Shown piece by piece: positions 11,511-24,430 of a stretch of DNA of 64,000 nucleotides (the stretch's first letter is position 1; each line of letters opens with the position of its first letter). The DNA lies in contig JAMKCF010000003.1 in the NCBI GenBank assembly GCA_023634235.1, positions 17,454,742-17,518,741 of the forward strand, in the 5' to 3' direction. The notes under the pieces were generated by a model. That model did not search any database. It had not been told where the DNA came from and was given only the letters and a program-made list of their open reading frames with translations. Origin of the DNA: Pisaster brevispinus (lineage: Eukaryota; Echinodermata; Asteroidea; Forcipulatida; Asteriidae). A program made the translations under genes and the position numbers.

Positions 11511-13717
11511 GACAAGGTCCTTGATTCACTTTTTCTTTTTTCTGAGTCTAAAGATTTGAATCATGATTTCACTTATGTGGTTGGAGTTTCGTGGGTCTTT
11601 GCGTGGAACACATAGCCCACTGGTTGGGAAATAGTTTCTGGTGGGTCGGGACCACGGTTCTAATCCCGGCAGTGTCCTTGATTCACTTTTTCGTTTTTTC
11701 TAAATCTAAAGATTTGAATCATGATTTCACTTATGAGGTAGGAATTTCGCTTGTCTTTGCGTGGAACAGATAGCCCAGTGGTTGGGAGATAGTTTCTGGT
11801 GAATCGGGACCACGGTTCGAATCTCGGCAGTGTCCTTGATTAACTTTTTTTCTGAGTATAAAGATTTGAATCATGATTTCACTTATGTGGTTGGACTTTC
11901 GTGGGTCTTTGCGTGGAACAGATAGCCTCGTGGTTGGGAGATAGTTTTTTTGTGGATCGGGACCACGGTGCGAATCCCGACAAGGTCCTTGACTCACCTT
12001 TTCTTTTTTCTGAGTCTAAAGATTTGAATCATGATTTCACTTATGAGGTAGATATTTCGCTTGTCTTTGCGTGGAACAAATAGCCCAGTGGTTGGGAGAT
12101 AGTTTCTGGTGGGTCGGGACCACGGTTCTAATCCCGGCAGTGTCCTTGATTCACTTTTTCGTTTTTTCTAAGTCTTTAGATTTGAATCATGATTTCACTT
12201 ATGAGGTAGGAATTTCGCTTGTCTTTGCGTGGAACAGATAGCCCAGTGGTTGGGAGATAGTTTCTGGTGAATCGGGACCACGGTTCGAATCTCGGCAGTG
12301 TCCTTGATTAACTTTTTTTCTGAGTATAAAGATTTGAATCATGATTTCACTTATGTGGTTGGACTTTCGTGGGTCTTTGCGTGGAACAGATAGCCTCGTG
12401 GTTGGGAGATAGTTTTTTTTGTGGATCGGGACCACGGTTCGAATCCCGACAAGGTCCTTGACTCACCTTTTCTTTTTTCTGAGTCTAAAGATTTGAATCA
12501 TGATTTCACTTATGAGGTAGATATTTCGCTTGTCTTTGCGTGAAACAAATAGCCCAGTGGTTGGGAGATAGTTTCTGGTGGGTCGGGACCACGGTTCTAA
12601 TCCCGGCAGTGTCCTTGATTCACTTTTTCGTTTTTTCTAAGTCTTTAGATTTGAATCATGATTTCACTTATGAGGTAGGAATTTCGCTTGTCTTTGCGTG
12701 GAACAGATAGCCCAGTGGTTGGGAGATAGTTTCTGGTGAATCGGGACCACGGTTCGAATCTCGGCAGTGTCCTTGATTAACTTTTTTTCTGAGTCTAAAG
12801 ATTTGAATCATGATTTCACTTATGTGGTAGGACTTTCGCTGGTCTTTGCGTGGAACAGATAGCCTCGTGGTTGGGAGTTAGTTTTTGGTGGATCGGGACC
12901 ACGGTTCGAATCCCGACAAGGTCCTTGATTCACTTTTTCTTTTTTCTGAGTCTAAAGATTTGAATCATGATTTAACTTATGTGGTTGGACTTTCGTGGGT
13001 CTTTGCGTGGAACAGATAGCCTCGTGGTTGGGAGATAGTTTTTTAGTGGATCGGGACCACGGTTCGAATCCCGGCAAAGTCCTTGATTTACTTTTTCTTT
13101 TGACTGAGTCTAAAGATTTGAATCATGATTTCACTTATGAGGTAGATATTTCGCTTGTCTTTGCGTGGAACAAATAGCCCTGTGGTTGGGAGATAGTTTC
13201 TGGTGGATCAGGACCACGGTTCGAATCCCGACAAGGTCCTTGATTGACTTTGTCTTTTTTTCTGAGTATAAAGATTTCAATTTTGATTTCACTTATGATG
13301 TAAGAATTTCGCATGTCTTTGCGTGGAACAGATAGCCCAGTGGTTGGGATATAGTTTCTGGTGGATCTGCACCACGGTTCGAATCCCGGCAGTGTCCTTG
13401 ATCTTCTTTTTCTTTTTCTCTGAGTCTAAAGATTTGATTTATGATTTTACTTATGACGTAGGAATTTCGCTTGTATTTGCGTGGAACAGATAGCCCAGTG
13501 GTTGGGAGATAGTTTCTGGTAGATCGGGACCACGGTTCGAATCCCGGTAGGGTCCTTGATCCCCTTTTTCTTTTATTCTGAGTCTAAAGATTTGAATCAT
13601 GATTTCACTTATTTGGTCGGAATTTCGCTTGTTTTTGCGTGGAACACATAGCCCACTGGTTGGGAAATAGTTTCTGGTGGGTCGGGACCACGGTTCTAAT
13701 CCCGGCAGTGTCCTTGA
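10010..13717 (+). repeat. 19-mer-spaced duplication (about 2,976 bp)
   Basis: About 10,010-10,740 matches about 12,986-13,717. Shared markers include T6 between A and B boxes, CCCTGTGG, GACTTTGTC, TTCAATTTTG and ATTTGGTCGG in the same order. One copy has lost a base at about 10,569. Confidence 0.78.
11375..12790 (+). repeat. 3-mer higher-order repeat, about three copies
   Basis: The short tail TAACTTTTTTTCTGAG recurs at about 11,373, 11,840, 12,308 and 12,778, spacings of 467-470 bp. Within each period one monomer has GGTTCTAATCC, one GGTTCGAATCTC and one a T-run inside the promoter interval. The period is therefore a three-monomer unit. Confidence 0.8.
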
Positions 13718-13969
13718 TTCACTTTTTCGTTTTTTCTAAATCTAAAGATTTGAGTCATGATTTCACTTATGAGGTAGGAATTTCGCTTGTCTTTGCGTGG
13801 AACAGATAGCCCAGTGGTTGGGAGATAGTTTCTGGTGGATCGGGACCACGGTTCGAATCACGGCAAAGTCCTTGATTCACTTTTTCTTTTTTCTGAGTCT
13901 AAATATTTGAATCATGATTTCACTTATGAGGTAGGAATTTCGCTTGTCTTTGCTTGGAACAGATAGCCC

Positions 13970-14920
13970 AGTGGTTGGGACACAGTTTCTGGTGGATCGG
14001 GACCCCGCTTCAAATCCCGGCAGGGTCCTTGATTCACTTTTTCTTTTTTCTAAGTCTTTAGATTTGAATAATGATTTAACTTATGAGGTACATATTTCGC
14101 TTGTCTTTGCGTGGAACAGATAGCCCAGTGGTTGGGAGATAGTTTCTCGTGGGTCGGGACCACGGTTCGAATCCCGGCAGTGTCCTCGATTCACTTTTTC
14201 CTTTTTCTGAGTCTAAAGATTTGAATCATGATTTCACTTATGTGGTCGGAATTTTGCTTGTCTTTGCGTGGAACACATAGCCCAGTGGTTGGGAAATAGT
14301 TTCTGGTGGGTCGGGACCACGTTTCTAACCAGGCAGTGTCCTTGATTCACTTTTGCTTTTTTCTAAGTCTTTAGATTTGAATCTTGATTTCACTTATGAG
14401 GTAGGAATTTCGCTTGCCTTTGCCTGGAACAAATAGCACAGTGGTTGGGACACAGTTTCTGGTGGATCGGGACCCCGCTTCGAATCCCGGCAGGGTCCTT
14501 GATTCACTTTTTCTTTTTTTCTAAGTCTTTAGATTTGAATAATGATTTAACTTATGAGGTACATATTTCGCTTGTCTTTGCGTGGAACAGATAGCCCAGT
14601 GGTTGGGAGATAGTTTCTCGTGGGTCGGGACCTCGGTTTAAATCCCGGCAGTGTCCTTGATTCACTTTTTTTTTCCTGAGTCTAAAGATTTGAATCATGA
14701 TTTCACTTATGATGTAGGAATTTCGCTTGTCTTTGCGTGGAACACATAGCCCAGTGGTTGGGAAATAGTTTCTGGTGGGTCGGGACCACGTTTCTAACCA
14801 GGCAATGTCCTTGATTCACTTTTGCTTTTTTCTAAGTCTTTAGATTTGAATCTTGATTTCACTTATGAGGTAGGAATTTCGCTTGCCTTTGCCTGGAACA
14901 AATAGCACAGTGGTTGTGAG
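13970..14920 (+). repeat. 3-mer duplication (470 bp)
   Basis: CACAGTTTCTGGTGG with the altered B box GCTTC(G/A)AATCCC starts at 13,981 and 14,451. The following monomers, with GTTTCTAACCAGGCA and TTGCCTTTGCCTGG, repeat in the same order. Confidence 0.78.
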
Positions 14921-15539
14921 ATAGTTTCTGGTGGGTCGGGACCCCGGTTCGAATCCCGGCAGTGTCCTTGATTCACTTTTTCTTTTTTTCTGAGTCTAAA
15001 GATTTGAATCATGATTTCACTTATGAGGTAGGAATTTCGCTTGTCTTTGCGTGGAACAAATAGCCCAGTGGTTGGGAGATAGTTTCTGGTGGGTCGGGAC
15101 CACGGTTCTAATCCCGGCAGTGTCCTTGATTCACTTTTTCGTTTTTTCTAAGTCTTTAGATTTGAATCATGATTTCACTTATGAGGTAGGAATTTCGCTT
15201 GTCTTTGCGTGGAACAGATAGCCCAGTGGTTGGGAGATAGTTTCTGGTGAATCGGGACCACGGTTCGAATCTCGGCAGTGTCCTTGATTAACTTTTTTTC
15301 TGAGTATAAAGATTTGAATCCTGATTTCACTTATGTGGTTGAACTTTCGCTGGTCTTTGCGTGGAACAGATAGCCTAGTGGTTGGGAGATACTTTTTTGG
15401 TGGATCGGGACCACGGTTCGAATCCCGACAAGGTCCTTGTTTCACTTTTTTTTCTGAGTCTAAATATTTGAATTATGATTTCACTTATGACGTAGGAATT
15501 TCGCTTGTCTTTGGGTAGAACAGATAGCCCAGTGGTTGC

Positions 15540-17060
15540 GAGATAGTTTCTGGTGGGTCGGGACCACGGTTCGAATCCGGACAAGGTCCTTGATTCACTC
15601 TTTCTTTTTGCTGAGTCTAAGGATTTGAATCGTGTTTTCACTTATGAGGTAAGAATTTCGCTTGTCTTTGCGTGGAACAGATAGCCTAGTGGTTGGGAGA
15701 TAGTTTCTGGTGGATCGTGACCACGGTTCGAATCCCGGCAGTGTTCTTGACTCACTTTTTCTTTTTTCTGAGTCTAAAGATTTGAATCATGATTTCACTT
15801 ATGAGGTAGATATTTCGCTTGTCTTTGCGTGGAACACATAGCCCAGTGGTTGGCAAATAGTTTCTGGTGGGTCGGGACCACGGTTCGAATCCCGGCAGGG
15901 TCCTTGATTCACTTTTTTTTTAAGTCTTTAGATTTGAATCATGATTTCTCTTATGAGGTATAGATTGCGCTTGTCTTTGCGTGGAACAAATAGCCCAGTG
16001 GTTGAGAGATAGTTTCTGGTGGGTCGGGACCACGGTTCGAATCCCGACAAGGTCCTTGTTTCACTTTTTCTTTTTGCTGAGTCTAAGGATTTGAATCGTG
16101 ATTTCACTTATGAGGTAAGAATTTCGCTTGTCTATGCGTGGAACAGATAGCCCAGTGGTTGGGAGAAAGTTTCTGGTGGTTCGGGACCACGGTTCTAATC
16201 CCGGCAGTGTCCTTGATTCACTTTTTCTTTTTTCTAAGTCTTTAGATTTGAATCATGATTTCACTTATGAGGTAAGAATTTCGCTTGTCTTTGCGTGGAA
16301 CACATAGCCCAGTGGTTGGGAAATAGTTTCTGGTGGGTCGGGACTACGGTTCGAATCCCGGCAGGGTCCTTGATTCACTTTTTCTTTTTTCTAAGTCTTT
16401 AGATTTGAATCATGATTTCACTTATGAGGTATAGATTGCGCTTGTCTTTGCGTGGAACAAATAGCCCAGTGGTTGGGAGATAGTTTCTGGTGGGTCGGGA
16501 CCACGGTTCGAATCCGGACAAGGTCCTTGATTCACTCTTTCTTTTTGCTGAGTCTAAGGATTCGAATCGTGATTTCACTTATGAGGTAAGAATTTCGCTT
16601 GTCTTTGCGTGGAACAGATAGCCTAGTGGTTTGGAGATAGTTTCTGGTGGATCGTGACCACGGTTCGAATCCCGGCAGTGTTCTTGACTCACTTTTTCTT
16701 TTTTCTGAGTCTAAAGATTTGAATCATGATTTCATTTATGAGGTAGATATTTCGCTTGTCTTTGAGTGGAACAAATAGCCCAGTGGTTGGGAGACAGTTT
16801 CTGGTGGATCGGGACCACTGTTCGAATCCCGGCAGGGATCTTGATTCACTTTTTCTTTTTTCTAAGTCTTTAGATTTGAATCATGATTTCACTTATGAGG
16901 TATAGATTGCGCTTGTCTTTGCGTGGAACAAATAGCCCAGTGGTTGGGAGATAGTTTCTGGTGGGTCGGGACCACGATTCGAATCCGGACAAGGTCCTTG
17001 ATTCACTTTTTCTTTTTGCTGAGTCTAAGGATTTGAATCATGATTTCACTTATGAGGTAA
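15540..17060 (+). repeat. 3-mer higher-order repeat (471 bp), three copies
   Basis: TAGATTGCGC starts at 15,961, 16,432 and 16,903, exactly 471 bp apart. Each copy continues with GGTGGGTCGGGACCAC, a GACAAGGTCC tail, then a GCTGAGTCTAAGG monomer. Confidence 0.83.
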
Positions 17061-17679
17061 GAATGTCGCTTGTCTTTGCGTGGAACAGATAGCCTAGTGG
17101 TTGGGAGATAGTTTCTGGTGGATCGTGACCACGGTTCGAATCCCGGCAGTGTCCTTGACTCACTTTGTCTTTTTTCTAAGTCTTTAGATTTGAATCATGA
17201 TTTCACTTATGAGGTAAGAATTTCGCTTGTCTTTGCGTGGAACAAATATCCCAGTGGTTGGGAGACAGTTTCTGGTGGATCGGGACCACGGTTCGAATCC
17301 CGGCAGGGTCCTTCATTCACTTTTTTCTTTTTTCTAAGTCTTTAGATTTGAATCATGATTTCACTTATGAGGTAAGAATTTCGCTTGTCTTTGCGTGGAA
17401 CACATAGCACAGTGGTTGGCAAATAGTTTCTGGTGGGCCGGGACCACGGTTCGAATCCCAGCAGTGTCCTTGATTCACTTTTTCTTTTGTCTAAGTCTTT
17501 AGATTTGAATCATGATTTCACTTATGAGGTAGGAATTTCGCTTGTCTTTGCGTGGAACAGATAGCCCAGTGGTTGGGAGATAGTTTCTGGTGAATCGGGA
17601 CCACGGTTCGAATCTCGGCAGTGTCCTTGATTAACTTTTTTTTCTGAGTATAAAGATTTGAATCCTGATTTCACTTATG

Positions 17680-20600
17680 AGCTAGACATTTCGCTTGTCT
17701 TTGAGTGGAACAAATAGCCCAGTGGTTGGGAGACAGTTTCTGGTGGATCGGGACCACGGTTCGAATCCCGGCAGGGTCCTTGATTCACTTTTTCTTTTTT
17801 CTAAGTCTTAAGATTTGAATCATGATTTCACTTATGAGGTAAGAATTTCGCTTGTCTTTGCGTGGAACACATAGCCCAGTGGTTGGGAAATAGTTTCTGG
17901 TGGGTCGGGACTACGGTTCGAATCCTGGCAGGGTCCTTGATTCACTTTTTCTTTTTTCTAAGTCTTTAGATTTGAATCATGATTTCACTTATGAGGTATA
18001 GATTGCGCTTGTCTTTGCGTGGAACAAATAGCCCAGTGGTTGGGAGATAGTTTCTGGTGGGTCGGGACCACGGTTCGAATCCGGACAAGGTCCTTGATTC
18101 ACTTTTTCTTTTTGCTGAGTCTAAGGATTTGAATCGTGATTTCACTTATGAGGTAAGAATGTCGCTTGTCTTTGCGTGGAACAGATAGCCTAGTGGTTGG
18201 GAGATAGTTTCTGGTGGATCGTGACCACGGTTCGAATCCCGGCAGTGTCCTTGACTTACTTTGTCTTTTTTCTGAGTCTAAAGATTTGAATCATGATTTC
18301 ACTTATGAGGTAGATATTTCGCTTGTCTTTGCGTGGAACAAATAGCCCAGTGGTTGGGAGATAGTTTCTGGTGGGTCGGCACCACGGTTCTAATCCCGGC
18401 AGTGTCCTTGATTCACTTTTTCTTTTTTCTAAGTTTTTAGATTTGAATCATGATTTCACTTATGAGGTAGGAATTTCGCTTGTCTTTGCGTGGAACAAAT
18501 AGCCCAGTGGTTGGGAGACAGTTTCTGGTGGATCGGGACCACGGTTCGAATCCCGTCAGGGTCCTTGATTCACTTTTTCTTTTTTCTAAGTCTTTAGATT
18601 TGAATCATGATTTCACTTATGAGGTAAGAATTTCGCTTGTCTTTGCGTGGAACACATAGCCCAGTGGTTGGGACATAGTTTCTGGTGGGTCGGGACCACG
18701 GTTCTAATCCTGGCAGTGTCCTTGATTCACTTTTTTCTTTGTTCTAAGTCTTTAGATTTGAATCATGATTTCACTTATGAGGTAGGAATTTTGCTTTTCT
18801 TTGCGTGGAACAAATAGCGCACTGGTTGGGAGATAGTTTCTGGTGGGTCGGGACCACGGTTCGAATCCCGGCAAAGTCCTTGATTCACTTTTTCTTTTGT
18901 CTGAGTCTAAAGATTTGAATCATGATTTCACTTTTGAGGTAAATAATTCGCTTGTCTTTGCGTGGAACACATAGCCCAGTCGTTGGGAGACAGTTTCTGG
19001 TGGATCGGGACCACGGTTCGAATCCCGGCAGGGTACTTGATTCACTTTTTCTTTTGTTTAAGTCTTTAGATTTGAATCATGATTTCACTTATGAGGTAAG
19101 AATTTCGCTTGTCTTTGCGTGGAACAGATAGCCCAGTGGTTGTGAGATAGTTTCTGGTGGGTCGGGACCACGGTTCTAATCACGGCAGTGTCCTTGATTC
19201 ACTTTTTCTTTTTTCTAAGTCTTTAGATTTGAATCATGATTTCACTTATGAGCTAGATATTTCGCTTGTCTTTGAGTGGAACAAATAGCCCAGTGGTTGG
19301 GAGACAGTTTCTGGTGGATCGGGACCACGGTTCGAATCCCGGCAGGGTCCTTGATTCACTTTTACTTTTTTCTAAGTCTTTAGATTTGAATCATGATTTC
19401 ACTTATGAGGTAAGAATTTCGCTTGTCTTTGCGTGGAACACATAGCCCAGTGGTTGGGAAATAGTTTCTGGTGGGTCGGGACTACGGTTCGAATCCTGGC
19501 AGGGTCCTTGATTCACTTTTTCTTTTTTCTAAGTCTTTAGATTTGAATCATGATTTCACTTTTGAGGTATAGATTGCGCTTGTCTTTGCGTGGAACAAAT
19601 AGCCCAGTGGTTGGGAGATAGTTTCTGGTGGGTCGGGACCACGGTTCTAATCCGGACAAGGTCCTTGATTCACTTTTTCTTTTTGCTGAGTCTAAGGATT
19701 TGAATCGTGATTTCACTTATGAGGTAAGAATGTCGCTTGTCTTTGCGTGGAACAGATAGCCTAGTGGTTGGGAGATAGTTTCTGGTGGATCGTGACCACG
19801 GTTCGAATCCCGGCAGTGTCCTTGACTCACTTTGTCTTTTTTCTGAGTCTAAAGATTTGAATCATGATTTCACTTATGAGGTAGATATTTCGCTTGTCTT
19901 TGCGTGGAACAAATAGCTCAGTGGTTGGGAGATAGTTTCTGGTGGGTCGGCACCACGGTTCTAATCCCGGCAGTGTCCTTGATTCACTTTTTCTTTTTTC
20001 TAAGTTTTTAGATTTGAATCATGATTTCACTTATGAGGTAGGAATTTCGCTTGTCTTTGCGTGGAACAAATAGCCCAGTGGTTGGGAGACAGTTTCTGGT
20101 GGATCGGGACCACGGTTCGAATCCCGGCAGGGTCCTTGATTCACTTTTTCTTTTTTCTAAGTCTTTAGATTTGAATCATGATTTCACTTATGAGGTAAGA
20201 ATTTCGCTTGTCTTTGCGTGGAACACATAGCCCAGTGGTTGGAAAATAGTTTCTGGTGGGTCGGGACTACGGTTCGAATCCTGGCAGGGTCCTTGATTCA
20301 CTTTTTCTTTTTTCTAAGTCTTTAGATTTGAATCATGATTTCACTTATGAGGTAGGAATTTCGCTTGTCTTTGCGTGGAACAAATAGCCCAGTGGTTTGG
20401 AAATAGTTTGTGGTGGGTCGGGACCACGGTTCGAATCCCGTCAGTGTTCTTGATTAACTTTTTCCTTTTTCTGAGTCTAACGATTTGAATCATGATTTCA
20501 CTTATGTGGTAGGAATTTCGCTTGTCTTTGCGTGGAACAGATAGCCCAGTGGTTGGGAGATAGTTTCTGGTGGATCGTGACCACGGTTCGAATCCCGGCA

Positions 20601-21000
20601 GTGTCCTTGACTCACTTTGTCTTTTTTCTGAGTCTAAAGATTTGAATCATGATTTCACTTATGAGGTAGATATTTCGCTTGTCTTTGCGTGGAACAAATA
20701 GCCCAGTGGTTGGGAGATAGTTTCTGGTGGGTCGGCACCACGGTTCTAATCCCGGCAGTGTCCTTGATTCACTTTTTCTTTTTTCTAAGTTTTTAGATTT
20801 GAATCATGATTTCACTTATGAGGTAGGAATTTCGCTTGTCTTTGCGTGGAACAAATAGCCCAGTGGTTGGGAGACAGTTTCTGGTGGATCGGGACCACGG
20901 TTCGAATCCCGTTAGGGTCCTTGATTCACTTTTTCTTTTTTATAAGTCTTTAGATTTGAATCATGATTTCACTTATGAGGTAAGAATTTCGCTTGTCTTT
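17680..21000 (+). repeat. 10-mer duplication (1,570 bp) with partial third copy
   Basis: About 17,680-18,650 matches about 19,250-20,220. The TAGATTGCGC marker starts at 17,999 and 19,570. Part of the block (GTGACC monomer, GTGGGTCGGCACC monomer, GAGACAG monomer) appears a third time at about 20,560-21,000, 785 bp (five monomers) after the second. Confidence 0.82.
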
Positions 21001-21009
21001 GCGTGGAAC

Positions 21010-22380
21010 ACATAGCCCAGTGGTTGGGACATAGTTTCTGGTGGGTCGGGACCACGGTTCTAATCCTGGCAGTGTCCTTGATTCACTTTTTTCTTTGTTC
21101 TAAGTCTTTAGATTTGAATCATGATTTCACTTATGAGGTAGGAATTTTGCTTGTCTTTGCGTGGAACAAATAGCGCAGTGGTTCGGAGATAGTTTCTGGT
21201 GGGTCGGGACCACGGTTCGAATCCCGGCAAAGTCCTTGATTCACTTTTTCTTTTGTCTGAGTCTAAAGATTTGAATCATGATTTCACTTTTGAGGTAAAT
21301 AATTCGCTTGTCTTTGCGTGGAACACATAGCCCAGTCGTTGGGAGACAGTTTCTGGTGGATCGGGACCACGGTTCGAATCCCGGCAGGGTACTTGATTCA
21401 CTTTTTCTTTTTTTTAAGTCTTTAGATTTGAATCATGATTTCACTTATGAGGTAAGAATTTCGCTTGTCTTTGCGTGGAACACATAGCCCAGTGGTTGGG
21501 ACATAGTTTCTGGTGGGTCGGGACCACGGTTCTAATCCTGGCAGTGTCCTTGATTCACTTTTTTCTTTGTTCTAAGTCTTTAGATTTGAATCATGATTTC
21601 ACTTATGAGGTAGGAATTTTGCTTGTCTTTGCTTGGAACAAATAGCGCAGTGGTTGGGAGATAGTTTCTGGTGGGTCGGGACCACGGTTCGAATCCCGGC
21701 AAAGTCCTTGATTCACTTTTTCTTTTGTCTGAGTCTAAAGATTTGAATCATGATTTCACTTTTGAGGTAAATAATTCGCTTGTCTTTGCGTGGAACAAAT
21801 AGCCCAGTCGTTGGGAGACAGTTTCTGGTGGATCGGGACCACGGTTCGAATCCCGTCAGGGTACTTGATTCACTTTTTCTTTTTTTTAAGTCTTTAGATT
21901 TGAATCATGATTTCACTTATGAGGTAAGAATTTCGCTTGTCTTTGCGTGGAACAGATAGCCCAGTGGTTGTGAGATAGCTTCTGGTGGGTCGGGACCACG
22001 GTTCTAATCCCGGCAGTGTCCTTGATTCACTTTTTCTTTTTTCTAAGTCTTTAGATTTGAATCATGATTTCACTTATGAGGTAGAAATTTTGCTTGTCTT
22101 TGCGTGGAACAAATAGCGCAGTGGTTGGGAGGTAGTTTCTGGTGGGTCGGGACCACGGTTCGAATCCCGGCAAAGTCCTTGATTCACTTTTTCTTTTGTC
22201 TGAGTCTAAAGATTTGAATCATGATTTCACTTTTGAGGTAAATAATTCGCTTGTCTTTGCGTGGAACACGTAGCCCAGTCGTTGGGAGACAGTTTCTGGT
22301 GGATCGGGACCACGGTTCGAATCCCGTCAGGGTACTTGATTCACTTTTTCTTTTTTTTAAGTCTTTAGATTTGAATCATG
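21010..22380 (+). repeat. 3-mer higher-order repeat (471 bp), three copies
   Basis: AAATAATTCGC occurs at about 21,297, 21,769 and 22,240, with GGAATTTTGCTTGTC and CCCAGTCGTTGGG in each period. An earlier single copy lies at about 18,660-19,120, 15 monomers upstream. Confidence 0.82.
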
Positions 22381-22399
22381 ATTTCACTTATGTGGTAGG

Positions 22400-24160
22400 A
22401 ATTTCGCTTGTCTTTGCGTGGAACAAATAGCCAAGTGGTTTGGAAATAGTTCGGGTGGGTCGGGACCACGGTTCGAATCCCTGCAGTGTTCTTGATTCAC
22501 TTTTTCCTTTTTCTAAGTCTTTAAATTTGAATCATGATTTCACTTATGAGGTAGGAATTTCGCTTGTCTTTGCGTGGAACAAATAGCCCAGTGGTTGGGA
22601 GATAGTTTGTGGTGGATCGGGACCCCAGTTCGAATCCCGGCAGGGTCCTTGCTTCACTTTTTATTTGTTCTAAGTCTTTAGATTTGAATCATGATTTCAC
22701 TTATGAGGTAGGAATTTCGCTTGTCTTTGCGTGGAACACTTAGCCCAGTGGTTTGGAGATAGTTTGTGGTGGGTCGGGACCACGGTTCGAATCCCGTCAG
22801 TGTTCTTGATTCACTTTGTTTTTCTGAGTCTAATGATTTGAATCATGATTTCACTTATGTGGTAGGAATTTCGCTTGTCTTTGCGTGGAACAAATAGCCC
22901 AGTGGTTCGGAGATAGTTTGTGGTGGATCGGGACCCCAGTTCGAATCCCGGCAGGGTCCTTGCTTCACTTTTTATTTGTTCTAAGTCTTTAGATTTGAGT
23001 CATGATTTCACTTATGAGGTAGGAATTTCGCTTGTCTTTGCGTGGAACACTTAGCCCAGTGGTTGGGAGATAGTTTGTGGTGGATTGGGACCACGGTTCG
23101 AATCCCGACAAGGTCCTTGGTTGACTTTTTTTTTCTGAGTCTAATGATTTGAATCCTGATTTCACTTATGTGGTAGGAATTTTCCTTGTCTTTGCGTGGA
23201 ACAGATAGCCAAGTGGTTGGGAGATAGTTTGTGGTGGGTCGGGACCACGGTTCGAATCCCGTCAGTGTTCTTGATTAACTTTTTCCTTTTTCTGAGTCTA
23301 ACGATTTGAATCATGATTTCACTTATGTGGTAGGAATTTCGCTTGTCTTTGCGTGGAACAAATAGCCCAGTGGTTTGGAAATAGTTTGTGGTGGGTCGGG
23401 ACCACGGTTCGAATCCCGTCAGTGTTCTTGATTCACTTTTTCCTTTTTCTGAGTCTAACGATTTGTATCATGATTTCACTTATGAGGTAGGAATTTCGCT
23501 TGTCTTTGCGTGGAACAAATAGCCCAGTGGTTGGGAGATAGTTTCTGGTGGATCGGGATCCCGGTTCGAATCCCGGCAGTGTCCTTGATCTTCTTTTTCT
23601 TGTTTAATGAGTCTAATGATTTGAATCATGATTTCACTTATGACGTATTAATTTCGCTTGTCTTTGCGTGGAACAAATAGCCCAGTGGTTGGGAGATAGT
23701 TCGGTTGGGTCGGGACCACGGTTCGAATCCCGGCAGTGTTCTTGATTCACTTTTTCCTTTTTCTGAGTCTAAAGATTTGAATCATGATTTCACTTATGTG
23801 GTAGGAATTTCCCTTGTCTTTGCGTGGAACAGATAGCCCAGTGGTTGGGAGATAGTTTCTGGTGGATCGGGATCACGGTTCGAATCCCGGCAGTGTCCTT
23901 GATCTTCGTTTTCTTGTTTAATGAGTCTAATGATTTGAATCATGATTTCACTAATGACGTATGAATTTCGTTTGTCTTTGCGTGGAACAAATAGCCCAGT
24001 GGTTGGGAGATAATTTGTGGTGGGTCGGGACCACGGTTCGAATCCCGGCAGTGTTCTTGATTCACTTTTTCCTATTTCTGAGTCTAAAGATTTGAATCAT
24101 GATTTCACTTATGTGGTAGTAATTTCGCTTGTCTTTGCGTGGAACAGATAGCCCAGTGGT
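22400..24160 (+). repeat. array domain 4
   Basis: Monomers carry GTTTGTGGTGG in place of GTTTCTGGTGG, CGTCAGTGTTCTTGATT after the B box, and TTATGTGGTAGGAATTTC in the spacer. Dimer periods of about 311-314 bp are visible, for example CTTGCTTCAC at about 22,650 and 22,970 and CTTGTTTAATGAG at about 23,588 and 23,902. Confidence 0.75.
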
Positions 24161-24430
24161 TGTGAGATAGTTTCTGGTGGATTGGGACCACGGTTCGAAT
24201 CCCAAAGTCCTTGATTCTCTTTTTGTTTTGACTGAGTCTAAAGATTTGAATCATGATTTCACTTATGAGGTGAAAATTTCGATTGCATTTGCGTGGAACA
24301 GATAGCCCAGTGGTTGGGAGATAGTTTCTGGTGGATTGGGACCACGGTTCGAATCCCAAAGTCCTTGATTCTCTTTTTGTTTTGACTGAGTCTAAAGATT
24401 TGAATCATGATTTCACTTATGAGGTGAAAA
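24110..24430 (+). repeat. adjacent pair of near-identical 154-bp monomers
   Basis: CCCAAAGTCC starts at 24,201 and 24,355, 154 bp apart, and the surrounding monomers are nearly identical. This looks like the simplest recent event visible in the window: a single-monomer duplication. Confidence 0.8.

Larger units (their letters stand above)
9480..15520 (+). repeat. array domain 2
   Basis: Diagnostic monomers have ACATAGCCCACTGG followed by the altered B box GGTTCTAATCC and the tail TTTTTCGTTTTTTC. A second type has the A box TAGCCTCGTGG, spacer GGTTGGACTTTCG and, unusually, a run of 6-8 T between the A and B boxes. The domain has many three-monomer periods of about 470 bp and blocks shifted by 1,414 and 2,976 bp. 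Confidence 0.8.
15520..22400 (+). repeat. array domain 3
   Basis: Most monomers have GTGGGTCGGGACCAC in the hairpin, CTAAGTCTTTAGATTTG after the T-run, and AACAAATAGCCC or AACACATAGCCC before the A box. Markers include TAGATTGCGCTTG, GAGACAGTTTC and GGATCGTGACC. Intact and altered B boxes (GGTTCTAATCC) alternate. Periods are 471, 1,570 and 2,355 bp. Confidence 0.8.
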
